DNA of 43,403 nucleotides. It comes from Gordonia rhizosphera NBRC 16068 (lineage in GTDB: Bacteria; Actinomycetota; Actinomycetes; Mycobacteriales; Mycobacteriaceae). Both the position numbers and the translations under genes were made by a program. Under the pieces are notes generated by a model. That model did not search any database. It was not told the DNA's origin and was given only the letters and a program-made list of their open reading frames with translations. The stretch is taken from NCBI RefSeq assembly GCF_000298195.1, contig NZ_BAHC01000025.1, positions 1-43,403 of the forward strand. The letters are read 5' to 3'. Below are positions 7,444 through 17,431 of the stretch, piece by piece; position 1 is the stretch's first letter, and every line of letters begins with the position of its first letter.

Positions 7444-8736
7444 CTACGGGAGCAGTTCGTCCAGATCGCCGTTGACGCAGTGTTCGACGACCGGGCGAAC
7501 GGTCTCAAAGGTGCACTCCTTGGGGTTGCCGGGGGTGCACGCATCACCGAGGACGTGGTTGGTGAGGGCGTCGATGGTGGCCGCGTCGGTGGTGATCTCC
7601 TTACGGTTCTCGTAGAACTTGGTCGGGCCCTCACCCAGCCGGTTCTTCGGGTAGGTGTCCTGCTTGACGTCGGCGAAACGCTCGACGATGCCCACGTCGC
7701 GGAGCAGCCGGATGGCCGCCTCGAGCGCCGCGTCGGCGGCCTGCACCTTGGTCATGCCGTGGGTGTCGACGCCCATGGCCTCGGCCATGTCGGCGAAGCG
7801 CTCGTACATCACCGGCATGTTGAACGCCCACACGCGGGGCAGCGCGATGGCGTTGTTCAGGCCGTGGTGGGTGTCGAAGAAGGCCGACACCGCGTGGCTG
7901 ATCGAGTGGATGATGCCGAGACCACCGGAGTTGAACGCCTGCGCGGCGATGTACTGGGCGTACATCATGCCCTCGCGACCGGCCAGTTCGGTGGGATTCC
8001 AGGTGGCCTCACGCAGGTGGCGCGCGGTCATGCGGACGGCGTGCAGCGCGTTACCCATCGACGGCGGGAAGTTCAGCCGCGACACGTAGGGCTCGGAGGC
8101 GTGGGCGAGCACGTCGAAGCCGCACTGGGCGGTGTAGGCGACCGGGCAGTCGTAGTAGAGCACCGGGTCGTCGATGGCCAGCGTGGTCACCGCGGCGTCG
8201 TCGAACGCGACGTACTTGTGCGGCTTGTCGGGATCGGTGGTGGTGTCGGTGATGACATAGGCCCACGAGGTCTCCGACCCGGTGCCGGCGGTGGTTGACA
8301 CCGCGATGTGCGGCGGGTTCTTCGGGTTCTCGCTCTTGTTGAAGCCCTCGAACTCGTTGACATTGCGGCCGTCGTGGGCCACCGAGACACGGGCACCCTT
8401 GCAGGCGTCGTGGGCCGAACCGCCGCCGATCGAGATGAACGAGTCGCACTGCTCGGAGTTGTACATCGCCACGGCGTCCATGACGTTGTAGTCCTTGGGG
8501 TTGGACTCGACCTTGTCGTAGACGACGACCTCGAGGCCGTGGTATTTGCACGACTCGACGATCTTGTGAACGGTGTCGCTGCCGCGCAGACCGGTGGTCA
8601 TCACCAGCGTCTTCTTGAACCCGAGCTTGAGCGCCTCGGGTCCGATCATCTCATGGGCACCGGGGCCCATCATCGCCCGCGGGAACGGGTGGAACTCCTT
8701 GATCGGGAACGGTTTCAGTAGTTCGTCAACCTGCAT
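7444..8736 (-). CDS. mno: NDMA-type methanol dehydrogenase / primary alcohol dehydrogenase (Mno/Mdo)
   Basis: A protein of 430 residues of the group III metal-dependent dehydrogenase family, matching the actinobacterial N,N-dimethyl-4-nitrosoaniline (NDMA)-dependent methanol dehydrogenases. These decameric enzymes oxidise methanol and other primary alcohols with a tightly bound NAD(H), which is reoxidised by mycofactocin in the cell. The NAD-binding GGGSAHDACKG motif is at 104-114. The metal ligands D208, H212, H277 and H291 have family spacing. The ATG at 8736 has a clear GGAGGT ribosome binding site 9 nt upstream; the open frame extends 11 codons further but lacks a site. It is first in an operon with MoxR, VWA, a second dehydrogenase and mnoSR-like genes, matching the M. 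smegmatis mno locus as I recall it. Confidence 0.92.
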   Translation of the reverse strand: MQVDELLKPFPIKEFHPFPRAMMGPGAHEMIGPEALKLGFKKTLVMTTGLRGSDTVHKIVESCKYHGLEVVVYDKVESNPKDYNVMDAVAMYNSEQCDSFISIGGGSAHDACKGARVSVAHDGRNVNEFEGFNKSENPKNPPHIAVSTTAGTGSETSWAYVITDTTTDPDKPHKYVAFDDAAVTTLAIDDPVLYYDCPVAYTAQCGFDVLAHASEPYVSRLNFPPSMGNALHAVRMTARHLREATWNPTELAGREGMMYAQYIAAQAFNSGGLGIIHSISHAVSAFFDTHHGLNNAIALPRVWAFNMPVMYERFADMAEAMGVDTHGMTKVQAADAALEAAIRLLRDVGIVERFADVKQDTYPKNRLGEGPTKFYENRKEITTDAATIDALTNHVLGDACTPGNPKECTFETVRPVVEHCVNGDLDELLP

Positions 8737-8863
8737 GATGACCTGACCTCCTGCGCCCTTCTGGCGCATCTCAACGTCGGGAACCGAACACCGGCGACGT
8801 TACGCGCGTCACACTGTCGGCCAACAGGTCTCGACGGTCATACCGTCCGTTATGAGTCCAGCG
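8737..8863 (-). promoter_or_regulatory. mno promoter region with a 15-bp palindrome
   Basis: This is the only gap in front of mno, so the operon promoter should lie here. It contains GACGGT-ATG-ACCGTC (minus strand; 8833-8847), a 6-bp inverted repeat with a 3-nt centre about 100 nt upstream of the start codon. That spacing suits a binding site for the MnoR-like activator. No convincing -35/-10 pair was identified. Confidence 0.45.
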
Positions 8864-9664
8864 CTAGCCGGTCGGGAGCCGACGACCTGTCCGTTCGGAC
8901 AGGTCGGCCATCGCCGCGACGTCGAATCCCCAGGGCAGTTCGAGACGGTGCCGCGCCAGGGTCAGCGCGTCGGACAGGATGGCGAGGATCGGGCCGTCGG
9001 CGACCACGCGTCCGTCGTCGATGATGACCGCGCGGTCGCACAGCTGCGCGGCGTAGGGAAGGTCGTGGGTGACCACGAGCATGGTCGTGTCGAGCCCCAG
9101 CAGGGTGTCGGCGAGTTCGCGTCGCGCGACCGGATCGAGATTCGCCGACGGTTCGTCGAGAACCAGAATGTCTGGGCGACAAGCCAATACGGTGGCCAAA
9201 GCGCCGCGCCTTCGTTGCCCGCCGGACAGATGATGGGGGCTGCGACGGGCGTGATCGGTCATGCCGACGACCGCGAGGGCATCATCGACCCGCCGCGAGA
9301 GTTCTTCTCCCGCGACGCCGAAGTTCGCCGGGCCGAAGGCCACGTCCTCGGCCAGCGTCGGCATGAACAACTGGTCGTCGGGGTCCTGGAACACCAGACC
9401 CACCTGCCGTCGGACGTCGCGCAGTGTCTTGCGGCCCACCGGTGTGCCGTTGATGCGGACCTGTCCGGACGTGGGCAGCAGTACACCGTTGAGGTGCAAC
9501 ATCAGGGTCGTCTTGCCGGCGCCGTTCGGTCCGAGCAGTGCCACGCGCTCCCCCGGGCGGACCGTCAGGTCGACGCCGTCGAGGGCGACGTGCCCATCCG
9601 GGTAGGCGTATCTCAGGGCGCTTGCCTCGATCGCGAAACCGTCGGTGTCCATCCCGGCCGTCAC
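8864..9664 (-). CDS. cbiO: Energy-coupling factor ABC ATPase for Co/Ni uptake (CbiO)
   Basis: An ABC ATPase of 266 residues that powers an ECF-type metal transporter. It has Walker A GPNGAGKTT (45-53), a Q loop in VFQDPDDQLF, signature LSGGQRRR, Walker B ILVLDEPSANLDP and the switch His in VTHD. The DPDDQLF form of the Q loop is typical of CbiO/EcfA subunits. It starts 32 bp after cbiQ and is the last gene of the cbiM-PDGLE-cbiQ-cbiO set. A second Met at residue 5 is an alternative start. Co and Ni transporters cannot be told apart from this subunit. Confidence 0.9.
   Translation of the reverse strand: MTAGMDTDGFAIEASALRYAYPDGHVALDGVDLTVRPGERVALLGPNGAGKTTLMLHLNGVLLPTSGQVRINGTPVGRKTLRDVRRQVGLVFQDPDDQLFMPTLAEDVAFGPANFGVAGEELSRRVDDALAVVGMTDHARRSPHHLSGGQRRRGALATVLACRPDILVLDEPSANLDPVARRELADTLLGLDTTMLVVTHDLPYAAQLCDRAVIIDDGRVVADGPILAILSDALTLARHRLELPWGFDVAAMADLSERTGRRLPTG
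8883..8906 (-). terminator. Hairpin in the 3' end of cbiO
   Basis: CGACCTGTCC and its perfect complement form a 10-bp stem around GTTC, inside the last codons of cbiO and about 20 nt before its stop. It probably helps end cbi transcription ahead of the mno promoter. There is no U tract. Confidence 0.45.
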
Positions 9665-9696
9665 TCCCGTCCCACCTGCCTGGTGTCAATCATCGA

Positions 9697-10473
9697 TTAC
9701 CTTGTCCCCCAGGCGATCACCGCGACCACGACCGCCATCACCGCAGGCATCACCACGATGATCCACAGTCGGGTGGTGGCCCGGGGCGCTGTCGCGACAC
9801 CGAGCATCTCCGGTATCGACCCGGTGAAGCCGCGCGACATCATCGCGAGATGCACCCGCTCACCGCGCTCGTAGGAGCGCAGAAAGACCGCTCCCACCCC
9901 CTTGGCCACGGCACCCGCCTGATGTGCCATGCGTGGGGAATCCCCGCGCGCGAGTCGGGCGATGTGCATGCGCCGGATCTCGGCCGAGAGCAGATCGGTG
10001 TACCGCAGCATCATGACGATCACCGGGGTCACCGTCGAGGGCACCCCCAGGCGTGTCAGTGCGAGCGGCAGTGCCCGTGCCGGGGTCGTCGCGGCAAAGG
10101 TCAACGAGGCCGCGACACCGAGCGTGCCCTTGATGATGATCCCCCAGGCCGCGTACAGGCCCGCGACCGACAGCGACAACCCGGCCACCTCCACGCGGTC
10201 GCCACCCTCGGCGAACGGCAGCAGGACGGCGAGGACGACGAACGGCACCTCGATCAGCATGCGCGGCGCGATCCAGCCGATCGGAATGTGTCCCAGGGCC
10301 CACACCGCGACCAGGATCGCGGCGAAGACCGCGTACGGCCAGAACATCTCGCGCGGTGTGGCAACCACGGCGAAGACGAAGACGACCAGGCACACCAGTT
10401 TGACTTCTGCCGGAGCCCGATGGACCGCCGACTCCCCGGCCCGGTAGAGCGGATGCGCATGCCCGGCGCCCAT
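9697..10473 (-). CDS. cbiQ: Transmembrane coupling subunit of Co/Ni ECF transporter (CbiQ)
   Basis: The membrane coupling protein (258 residues) that links the ATPase to the substrate-binding CbiM subunit. The start MGAGHAHPLYRAGESAVHR is the usual CbiQ N-terminus. Several hydrophobic segments follow, then two cytoplasmic coupling motifs: an Ala-Arg-Leu-Ala-Arg-Gly segment and a later Met-Ser-Arg-Gly segment. The ATG at 10473 lies 4 bp after the PDGLE gene stop and is preferred over an upstream GTG at 10509, which would overlap that gene and add residues not found in the family. It belongs to the cbi operon. Confidence 0.88.
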   Translation of the reverse strand: MGAGHAHPLYRAGESAVHRAPAEVKLVCLVVFVFAVVATPREMFWPYAVFAAILVAVWALGHIPIGWIAPRMLIEVPFVVLAVLLPFAEGGDRVEVAGLSLSVAGLYAAWGIIIKGTLGVAASLTFAATTPARALPLALTRLGVPSTVTPVIVMMLRYTDLLSAEIRRMHIARLARGDSPRMAHQAGAVAKGVGAVFLRSYERGERVHLAMMSRGFTGSIPEMLGVATAPRATTRLWIIVVMPAVMAVVVAVIAWGTR

Positions 10474-10477
10474 GACG

Positions 10478-10867
10478 TCAGCGGCCGCCGTCGGTGCCGG
10501 AACCCGCACTTCGCGAGCGACGGGAGGCGATGAGCCAGAACAATCCGCCGGCGACGGCGAGGGTGACGAGCACCCCGATCACGCCGGCGATCCCGTTGGT
10601 CAGGCCGATGCCGCGCACCGAGTAGCCGGCCAGCGGCGACGACGCCATCGCGTGGTCTGTCGCATGCTGGGCGATGCAGTTGCCGGTGAGCTCCTCGACG
10701 CCGTCGACCGTGGCGGTCTGGCAGCCGCGTAGCGTGGCCGAGTCCAGACCGTCGGGGGACGAACTCGCCGCGTAGGACACGATTCCGGCGATGAGCAGGG
10801 CCGCGAGCGCAAACAACGCGAGGAAGGTGCGTCGGCGCAACCGGGGCCGGGTGTTGGTCGTCGTCAT
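10478..10867 (-). CDS. PDGLE domain protein, CbiN-like component with Cys/His loop
   Basis: A small membrane protein of 129 residues with two membrane helices (about 14-33 and 92-113). The sequence SPDGLD just after helix 1 is the PDGLE signature; such proteins replace or resemble CbiN/NikN, the small subunit needed for metal transport with CbiM. The loop between the helices has two Cys (C49, C64) and His residues (H68, H72) in a GCQ...NCIAQHATDH arrangement, so it could bind metal or form a disulfide (inference). The start overlaps the cbiM stop as ATGA, so the two are translationally coupled. The tail is basic and Ser/Gly-rich. Confidence 0.8.
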   Translation of the reverse strand: MTTTNTRPRLRRRTFLALFALAALLIAGIVSYAASSSPDGLDSATLRGCQTATVDGVEELTGNCIAQHATDHAMASSPLAGYSVRGIGLTNGIAGVIGVLVTLAVAGGLFWLIASRRSRSAGSGTDGGR

Positions 10868-11553
10868 GCCACAGCTCCGATCGGGTCGGTGGCGTACGAG
10901 GTACGGGACCGCAACAGATAGACGAGGTCGGGCCGCGCCCGGACCACCGCCATCACCGTGACGGCCGTGATGAGTCCCTCGCCGACTCCGATGAGCGTGT
11001 GGGTCCCCCACATGTAGCCGGCCACGGTGGTCAGCGACGCCTGCGCCGCGCCGCCCAGACCGTACTCGACGACGAAGCCGGTGGCCGCGGCGACCGTCCC
11101 GCACAGTGCCGCAACGAATGCCACGACGCCCAGCCGACGCACCGACGTCCCCCGACCGAGCAGCCGGTGGCCGGCCAGTGCCACGAGGTAGCCGACGAAG
11201 GTCGACACCAGTGCCATGTTGGTGATGTTGGCACCCAGCGCGGTCACACCGCCGTCGGCGAACATCAGGGACTGCACGATCAGCACGATCGCGATGCAGA
11301 GCGCACCGGTGAACGGCCCGACCAGGATGGCCGCCAATGCGCCGCCGAGCAGATGCCCGCTGACGCCGGGCAGGATCGGAAAGTTGATCATCTGAACGGC
11401 GAAGATGAACGCCGCGACAAGACCGGCCATCGGCACGGTTTTCTCGTCGAGGTCGGTGCGGGCGCGCCACACGCAGACCGCAAGTCCGGCAAAGGCGACC
11501 AGGCCGAAGAGCAGAGACACCGGTGCGTCGATGATGCCGTCGCTCATGTGCAT
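10864..11553 (-). CDS. cbiM: Substrate-binding membrane subunit of Co/Ni ECF transporter (CbiM)
   Basis: The metal-selective membrane subunit, about 229 residues with six to seven hydrophobic segments. In this family the metal is held by the N-terminal amine of Met1, by His2 and by inner residues, so the mature protein must begin Met-His. The start at 11553 gives MHMSDGIIDAP and fits. An upstream ATG at 11595 would add 14 residues (ending in Ala-Val-Ala) and hide the metal site unless removed. A conserved His lies in GVSGHLLGG. No clear ribosome binding site precedes either start. The neighbouring adenosyltransferase gene slightly favours cobalt as substrate, but nickel is possible. Confidence 0.87.
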   Translation of the reverse strand: MHMSDGIIDAPVSLLFGLVAFAGLAVCVWRARTDLDEKTVPMAGLVAAFIFAVQMINFPILPGVSGHLLGGALAAILVGPFTGALCIAIVLIVQSLMFADGGVTALGANITNMALVSTFVGYLVALAGHRLLGRGTSVRRLGVVAFVAALCGTVAAATGFVVEYGLGGAAQASLTTVAGYMWGTHTLIGVGEGLITAVTVMAVVRARPDLVYLLRSRTSYATDPIGAVA

Positions 11554-11619
11554 GGCGACCGCCGTCGTCGCGGCGTCGGGAACGGTGAGGGGCATGTTCG
11601 AACGGTAGGACCGCCACCA

Positions 11620-11677
11620 TCATCTGTCCACATATTCAGATGTTTAAGTGAACAGACTGTCCATTGGGACAGGTCGT
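11620..11677 (-). promoter_or_regulatory. cbiM upstream region with two inverted repeats (candidate ArsR operator)
   Basis: This AT-richer stretch lies between the ArsR gene and cbiM. One repeat pairs CTGTCCAC (11624-11631) with GTGAACAG (11648-11655) with one mismatch around a 16-nt AT-rich centre, like ArsR/SmtB 12-2-12 type sites. A second, perfect repeat, CTGTCC-ATTG-GGACAG, is at 11657-11672. Either could bind the metal sensor encoded just upstream. Confidence 0.5.
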
Positions 11678-11686
11678 CGGCTGCAC

Positions 11687-12025
11687 CTACGAGTGACCCG
11701 CACCCATCCAGTGCAGCAGATCGTGCACGGTGTCGTCGTCGAGGCGATAGCTCACCGACCGCCCGACCCGGGTCGAAGTGACCCAGCCCTGGTGCCTTAA
11801 GACCCGAAGAGCCTGGGAGACAGCGGTTTCGGTACGGCCCACGGCCGCGGCGAGATCGCCGACGATGATTCCCGGATGTCGGTGCAGCACCAGCAGGATC
11901 TCGAGGCGATGAGGGTCGGAGAGCAGGTCGAAGCGGGTTGCCCACTCGGCGACATCGACATCGGGCCGATCGTGCCCACCGGTTGCCGCCCCAGGGTGCG
12001 CGCCGGGTTGTGTGTGCTCGGCCAT
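11687..12025 (-). CDS. ArsR/SmtB-family metal-sensing repressor
   Basis: A winged helix regulator of 112 residues. The recognition region lies in VGRTETAVSQALRVLRHQGWV (about 63-83) and is followed by the beta wing STRVGRSVSYRL. The termini are His-bearing: H4, H10 and H17 near the start and His residues in VHDLLHW and the final GHS. This resembles Ni/Co sensors of the NmtR/KmtR type, which use N- and C-terminal His ligands. It starts 5 bp after the murA stop and lies just upstream of the Co/Ni transporter, so it probably represses cbiM-PDGLE-cbiQ-cbiO when metal is plentiful. Which metal it senses is inferred from context only. Confidence 0.82.
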   Translation of the reverse strand: MAEHTQPGAHPGAATGGHDRPDVDVAEWATRFDLLSDPHRLEILLVLHRHPGIIVGDLAAAVGRTETAVSQALRVLRHQGWVTSTRVGRSVSYRLDDDTVHDLLHWMGAGHS

Positions 12026-12030
12026 CTGCG

Positions 12031-13284
12031 TCAGCCGACCCGTTCGATCTCACCGCCGAGGCTACGGAGGTTCTCGACGAAATGCGGGTACCCACGGTCG
12101 ATGTGTTCGACATCGTGCACCTCGGTGACACCGTCGGCCACCAGGCCCGCGAGCACCAATCCGGCCCCCGCACGGATATCGGAGCACCACACCGGTGCAC
12201 TCGACAGGCGTTCGATGCCACGCACGACCGCATGATGCCCGTCGGTGCGGGCGTCGGCACCGAGTCGCACCATCTCCTCGACGAAGCGGAACCGGGCCTC
12301 GAAGACGTTCTCGGTGATCACCGACATTCCGTCGGCGATCGCCGCCATGCCGATCGCCATCGGCTGCAGGTCGGTCGGGAACCCCGGAAACGGCAGTGTC
12401 GAGACGTTGACCGCCGACGGCCGCCGGTCCTGGCGGACCCGGAATCCGTTGTCGAAACGGTCCACCTGCGCGCCCGCGTCGCCGAGTTTGTTGAGCACGA
12501 GTTGCAGGTGGGCCGGTTCGACGCCCCGCACCGTGACGTCGCCGCGGGTCATCGCGGCGGCGATCCCCCAGGTGGCCCCGACGATCCGGTCACCGACCAC
12601 CCGGTGGGTGGCGGGATGCAAGCGGTCCACTCCGGTCACCGTCAAGGTCGACGTACCGGCCCCGTCGATCTGCGCGCCCATCTGCTGGAGCATCACGCAC
12701 AGGTCCACGATCTCGGGTTCGCGGGCCGCGTTGTCGATCGTCGTGACCCCCTCGGCGAGTACCGCGGCCATCAGGATGTTCTCGGTGGCACCGACCGACG
12801 GGAACTCGAGGGCCACCGGCGCACCGGTCAACGCGTCCGCCTCGGCCACGACGCAGCCGTGTTCGATCGAGCTGTGGGCACCCAGCGCCCGGAGACCGGC
12901 CTGGTGCATGTCGAGCGGCCGGGAACCGATCGCGTCGCCGCCCGGCAGCGCGACCACCGCGCGATGGCAGCGCGCCATCAGCGGGCCGAGTACACATACC
13001 GAGGCGCGGAACTGTTTCACCGCGTCGAAATCGGCGTGGAACTTCGGTTCGGCCGGCGACTCGATGACCACGGTGTCCCCGTCGATCGCCACCACCGCAC
13101 CCAGCCCACGCAGCACGTCCGCCATCAGCGGCACGTCCGCGATCTCCGGGGAGTTCGTCAGCGTGGTGGCGCCCTCGGCCAACAGCGCCGCAGCCATCAG
13201 CTTCAGCACGCTGTTCTTGGCACCACCCACCGAGACCTCGCCGGACAGGCGGGCTCCCCCGGAGACCATGAAACGATCACTCAC
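12031..13284 (-). CDS. murA: UDP-N-acetylglucosamine 1-carboxyvinyltransferase MurA (Asp-type active site)
   Basis: MurA, 417 residues, transfers enolpyruvate from PEP to UDP-GlcNAc, the first committed step of peptidoglycan synthesis, in the cytoplasm. The substrate motif [10 protein letters not shown] is at 20-29. The catalytic loop reads [15 protein letters not shown] with Asp at 117 where most bacteria have the fosfomycin-reactive Cys. M. tuberculosis MurA also has Asp117 and is intrinsically fosfomycin-resistant. The start is GTG, with AAGGTG as ribosome binding site, 9 bp after the adenosyltransferase stop. The order DUF2550-pduO-murA matches Rv1312-Rv1315. Confidence 0.95.
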   Translation of the reverse strand: MSDRFMVSGGARLSGEVSVGGAKNSVLKLMAAALLAEGATTLTNSPEIADVPLMADVLRGLGAVVAIDGDTVVIESPAEPKFHADFDAVKQFRASVCVLGPLMARCHRAVVALPGGDAIGSRPLDMHQAGLRALGAHSSIEHGCVVAEADALTGAPVALEFPSVGATENILMAAVLAEGVTTIDNAAREPEIVDLCVMLQQMGAQIDGAGTSTLTVTGVDRLHPATHRVVGDRIVGATWGIAAAMTRGDVTVRGVEPAHLQLVLNKLGDAGAQVDRFDNGFRVRQDRRPSAVNVSTLPFPGFPTDLQPMAIGMAAIADGMSVITENVFEARFRFVEEMVRLGADARTDGHHAVVRGIERLSSAPVWCSDIRAGAGLVLAGLVADGVTEVHDVEHIDRGYPHFVENLRSLGGEIERVG

Positions 13285-13293
13285 GCTGACACC

Positions 13294-13941
13294 TTAGCGG
13301 TCGCCCGTCCCCGAGCGCCGTGACTCACGCCTCGCGGGCGGCGCCTGAAGGCGGGTTCGATCCCCGCCCGGGATCCACTTCACATCACCGGTCCCCAGCG
13401 GCGGTCGGTTGGCCACTCGGGACAGGATGAACAACAGGTCCGACAAGCGGTTCAGGTAGCGGGCCGGCAGTACGTTGGTGTCGTCCGGATGCGCCTGCGC
13501 CGCGGCCCACGCCGACCGTTCCGCCCGTCGGGTGACAGTCCGCGCGTGGTGCAGCAACGCGCTGAGCCGGCTACCGCCGGGCAGGATGAACGAATCGAGT
13601 GCGGGCAGCCCCTCACCGAAATGGTCACACCATGCCTCGAGGGCGTCGATGTAGTCCTGTTCGATCCGCAGCGGCGCGAACTCCGGATTCTCCACGACCG
13701 GGGTGGCCAGGTCGGCGCCGGCGTCGAACAGATCGTTCTGCACGGTTGTCAGCACCTCGACGATCTCGGCGGGGACGTCGCCGCCGAGCGCCAACGCCAT
13801 CCCGATGACCGCATTCGCCTCGTCGCAGTCCGCGTACGCCGCGACCCGCAGGTCGGTCTTCGCCACCCGGGAGAAATCGCTGAGACCCGTGGTCCCATCG
13901 TCACCGGTCCGTGTGTAGATCCGTGTCAGGTGTACCGCCAT
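13294..13941 (-). CDS. PduO-type cob(I)yrinic acid a,c-diamide adenosyltransferase
   Basis: An ATP:cob(I)alamin adenosyltransferase of the PduO family, 215 residues, making adenosylcobalamin from reduced corrinoid and ATP. The N-terminal ATP-binding segment is TRTGDDGTTGL. The later ILPGGS and ARTVTRRAER segments are family hallmarks. The ATG at 13941 is favoured over a longer frame because it gives the normal MAVHLTRIYTRTGDDG N-terminus and because a -10-like TAGATT ends 7 nt upstream, as for a leaderless mRNA. The C-terminus extends about 20 residues beyond the usual WxPGGDRT end. A Co/Ni transporter lies three genes downstream, so cobalt supply and cobalamin use may be linked. Confidence 0.9.
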   Translation of the reverse strand: MAVHLTRIYTRTGDDGTTGLSDFSRVAKTDLRVAAYADCDEANAVIGMALALGGDVPAEIVEVLTTVQNDLFDAGADLATPVVENPEFAPLRIEQDYIDALEAWCDHFGEGLPALDSFILPGGSRLSALLHHARTVTRRAERSAWAAAQAHPDDTNVLPARYLNRLSDLLFILSRVANRPPLGTGDVKWIPGGDRTRLQAPPARRESRRSGTGDR

Positions 13942-13948
13942 GGGGACG

Positions 13949-13954
13949 AATCTA
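13949..13954 (-). promoter_or_regulatory. -10-like element of the adenosyltransferase gene
   Basis: TAGATT on the minus strand matches TANNNT and ends 7 nt before the ATG at 13941, as expected for a leaderless transcript. No -35 element is evident. Confidence 0.35.
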
Positions 13955-13989
13955 CTGCGCACCTCCGGCGGCCCGGGCACCGCTCCCGG

Positions 13990-14442
13990 TCATGCGGTCC
14001 GGCGCCGCTGCGATCGCTGCGACCGTCGTGACTGACGCGACTCCAACCACGACTGAAAAGCGGTGTCCGCACCGGGCGCCATGGCCAACTCGTACGAGTG
14101 CCCGCCGCCGTCGGCATCGGGTTCGAGCTCGACGATGATCATGCCGTGCAGGATGTCGGCTTCGGACCCCTCGGGTCGCCGACGTCCGATGATCTCGATG
14201 GACTGCCGGGAGAACGTGAGTGTGGGTCCCGGCCGCAGCGAACTCAACCGGAAGTACCGAAGAGCGTTGTCGCCGTAGTGGATGGTGCCGTGGCGCCAGC
14301 CTTCGTCGGCGCCGGCCGGAAGCCTGCGCAAAAGCACCGGGGTGCCCGCGCTGCGCAACTGGCCCAATCGGTAGGCCAGCAGGGCACAGACCACCACCGC
14401 CACGGCGAGCAGCGCCCCCAGCACGACCACGAGCAACGACAC
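13990..14442 (-). CDS. DUF2550 family single-pass membrane protein
   Basis: A protein of 150 residues with one N-terminal membrane helix (about 2-25, starting VSLLVVVLGALLAV) followed by a soluble domain of beta-rich appearance, including the conserved-looking WRHGTIHYGDNALRYF and GRRRPEG segments, and a basic tail. This fits DUF2550, a family restricted to actinomycetes (M. tuberculosis Rv1312); its function is unknown. The GTG at 14442 is chosen because GGGAGGT lies 8 nt upstream; a longer frame starts at 14487 without such a site. It sits between the ATP synthase operon and the adenosyltransferase gene, as in M. tuberculosis. Confidence 0.8.
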   Translation of the reverse strand: MSLLVVVLGALLAVAVVVCALLAYRLGQLRSAGTPVLLRRLPAGADEGWRHGTIHYGDNALRYFRLSSLRPGPTLTFSRQSIEIIGRRRPEGSEADILHGMIIVELEPDADGGGHSYELAMAPGADTAFQSWLESRQSRRSQRSQRRRTA

Positions 14443-14525
14443 CGGCGCACACCTCCCGCGAACGGCCACGCGGCGGGCTGATGACAATGGTGCGCGACAG
14501 TTCCGACACCAGCATGCCAGACATA

Positions 14526-14569
14526 CGGTAGCGGCCGGTCATCGCTCCTGCGATGACCGGCCGCTACCG
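14526..14569. terminator. 19-bp perfect hairpin ending the atp operon
   Basis: Arms 14526-14544 and 14551-14569 pair perfectly over 19 bp around a 6-nt CTCCTG loop, 12 nt after the atpC stop. There is no U tract. The stem strength and place make it the terminator of the ATP synthase operon. Confidence 0.8.
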
Positions 14570-14581
14570 GGAGCTCTCTGG

Positions 14582-14962
14582 CTACTTGCCCGCGTGTTCG
14601 GCAGCCACCAGCCGCGAATGCGCGCGGTTGTACTCGTCGCTACCGGGGTCGGCGACCTCCATGGCCGCCTTCTCGGCGGTCGGGTCGATACCCTCCGCCC
14701 ACTGTGCCGCCTCGGCGAGCACGGTCACCGACTCACCGGTCACCGACAGGAACCCGCCCTGCACCGCGGCAGAACGCCGCGTGCCGTCTTCGGCCACGAT
14801 CACCACGAAGCCGCCGGGGACGAGCTGACCCAGCAGGGGCTCGTGGTTCGCGAGGACACCGAGCTCGCCGACCGTGGTCTGCGCGATGACAAAGGTCGCC
14901 ATACCCGAGTACAGCTCCTCGTCGGCCGCGACGACCTCGACGTGAAAGGTCTTCTCTGCCAT
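14582..14962 (-). CDS. atpC: ATP synthase epsilon subunit
   Basis: The epsilon subunit of F1, 126 residues, part of the central stalk and a regulator of ATP hydrolysis. The N-terminal beta sandwich begins FHVEVVAADEELYSG and includes the family segment GELGVLANHEPLL. The C-terminal helical part is short, as in mycobacteria, where epsilon has a reduced C-terminal domain. It begins 9 bp after the atpD stop and is the last gene of the operon. Confidence 0.95.
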   Translation of the reverse strand: MAEKTFHVEVVAADEELYSGMATFVIAQTTVGELGVLANHEPLLGQLVPGGFVVIVAEDGTRRSAAVQGGFLSVTGESVTVLAEAAQWAEGIDPTAEKAAMEVADPGSDEYNRAHSRLVAAEHAGK

Positions 14963-14971
14963 GGCGATCCG

Positions 14972-17388
<2,417 letters not shown>

Positions 17389-17431
17389 CAGCCATCACCC
17401 CTTTCCTGAAGAGAACTGCCCGGCGAGACGA

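Noticed and set aside
13351..13367. Sequence resembling a tRNA T-arm (GCGGG-TTCGATC-CCCGC)
   Set aside because: It lies in the 3' coding end of the adenosyltransferase gene and encodes PGGDRTR. No matching acceptor, D-arm or anticodon arm is found around it.
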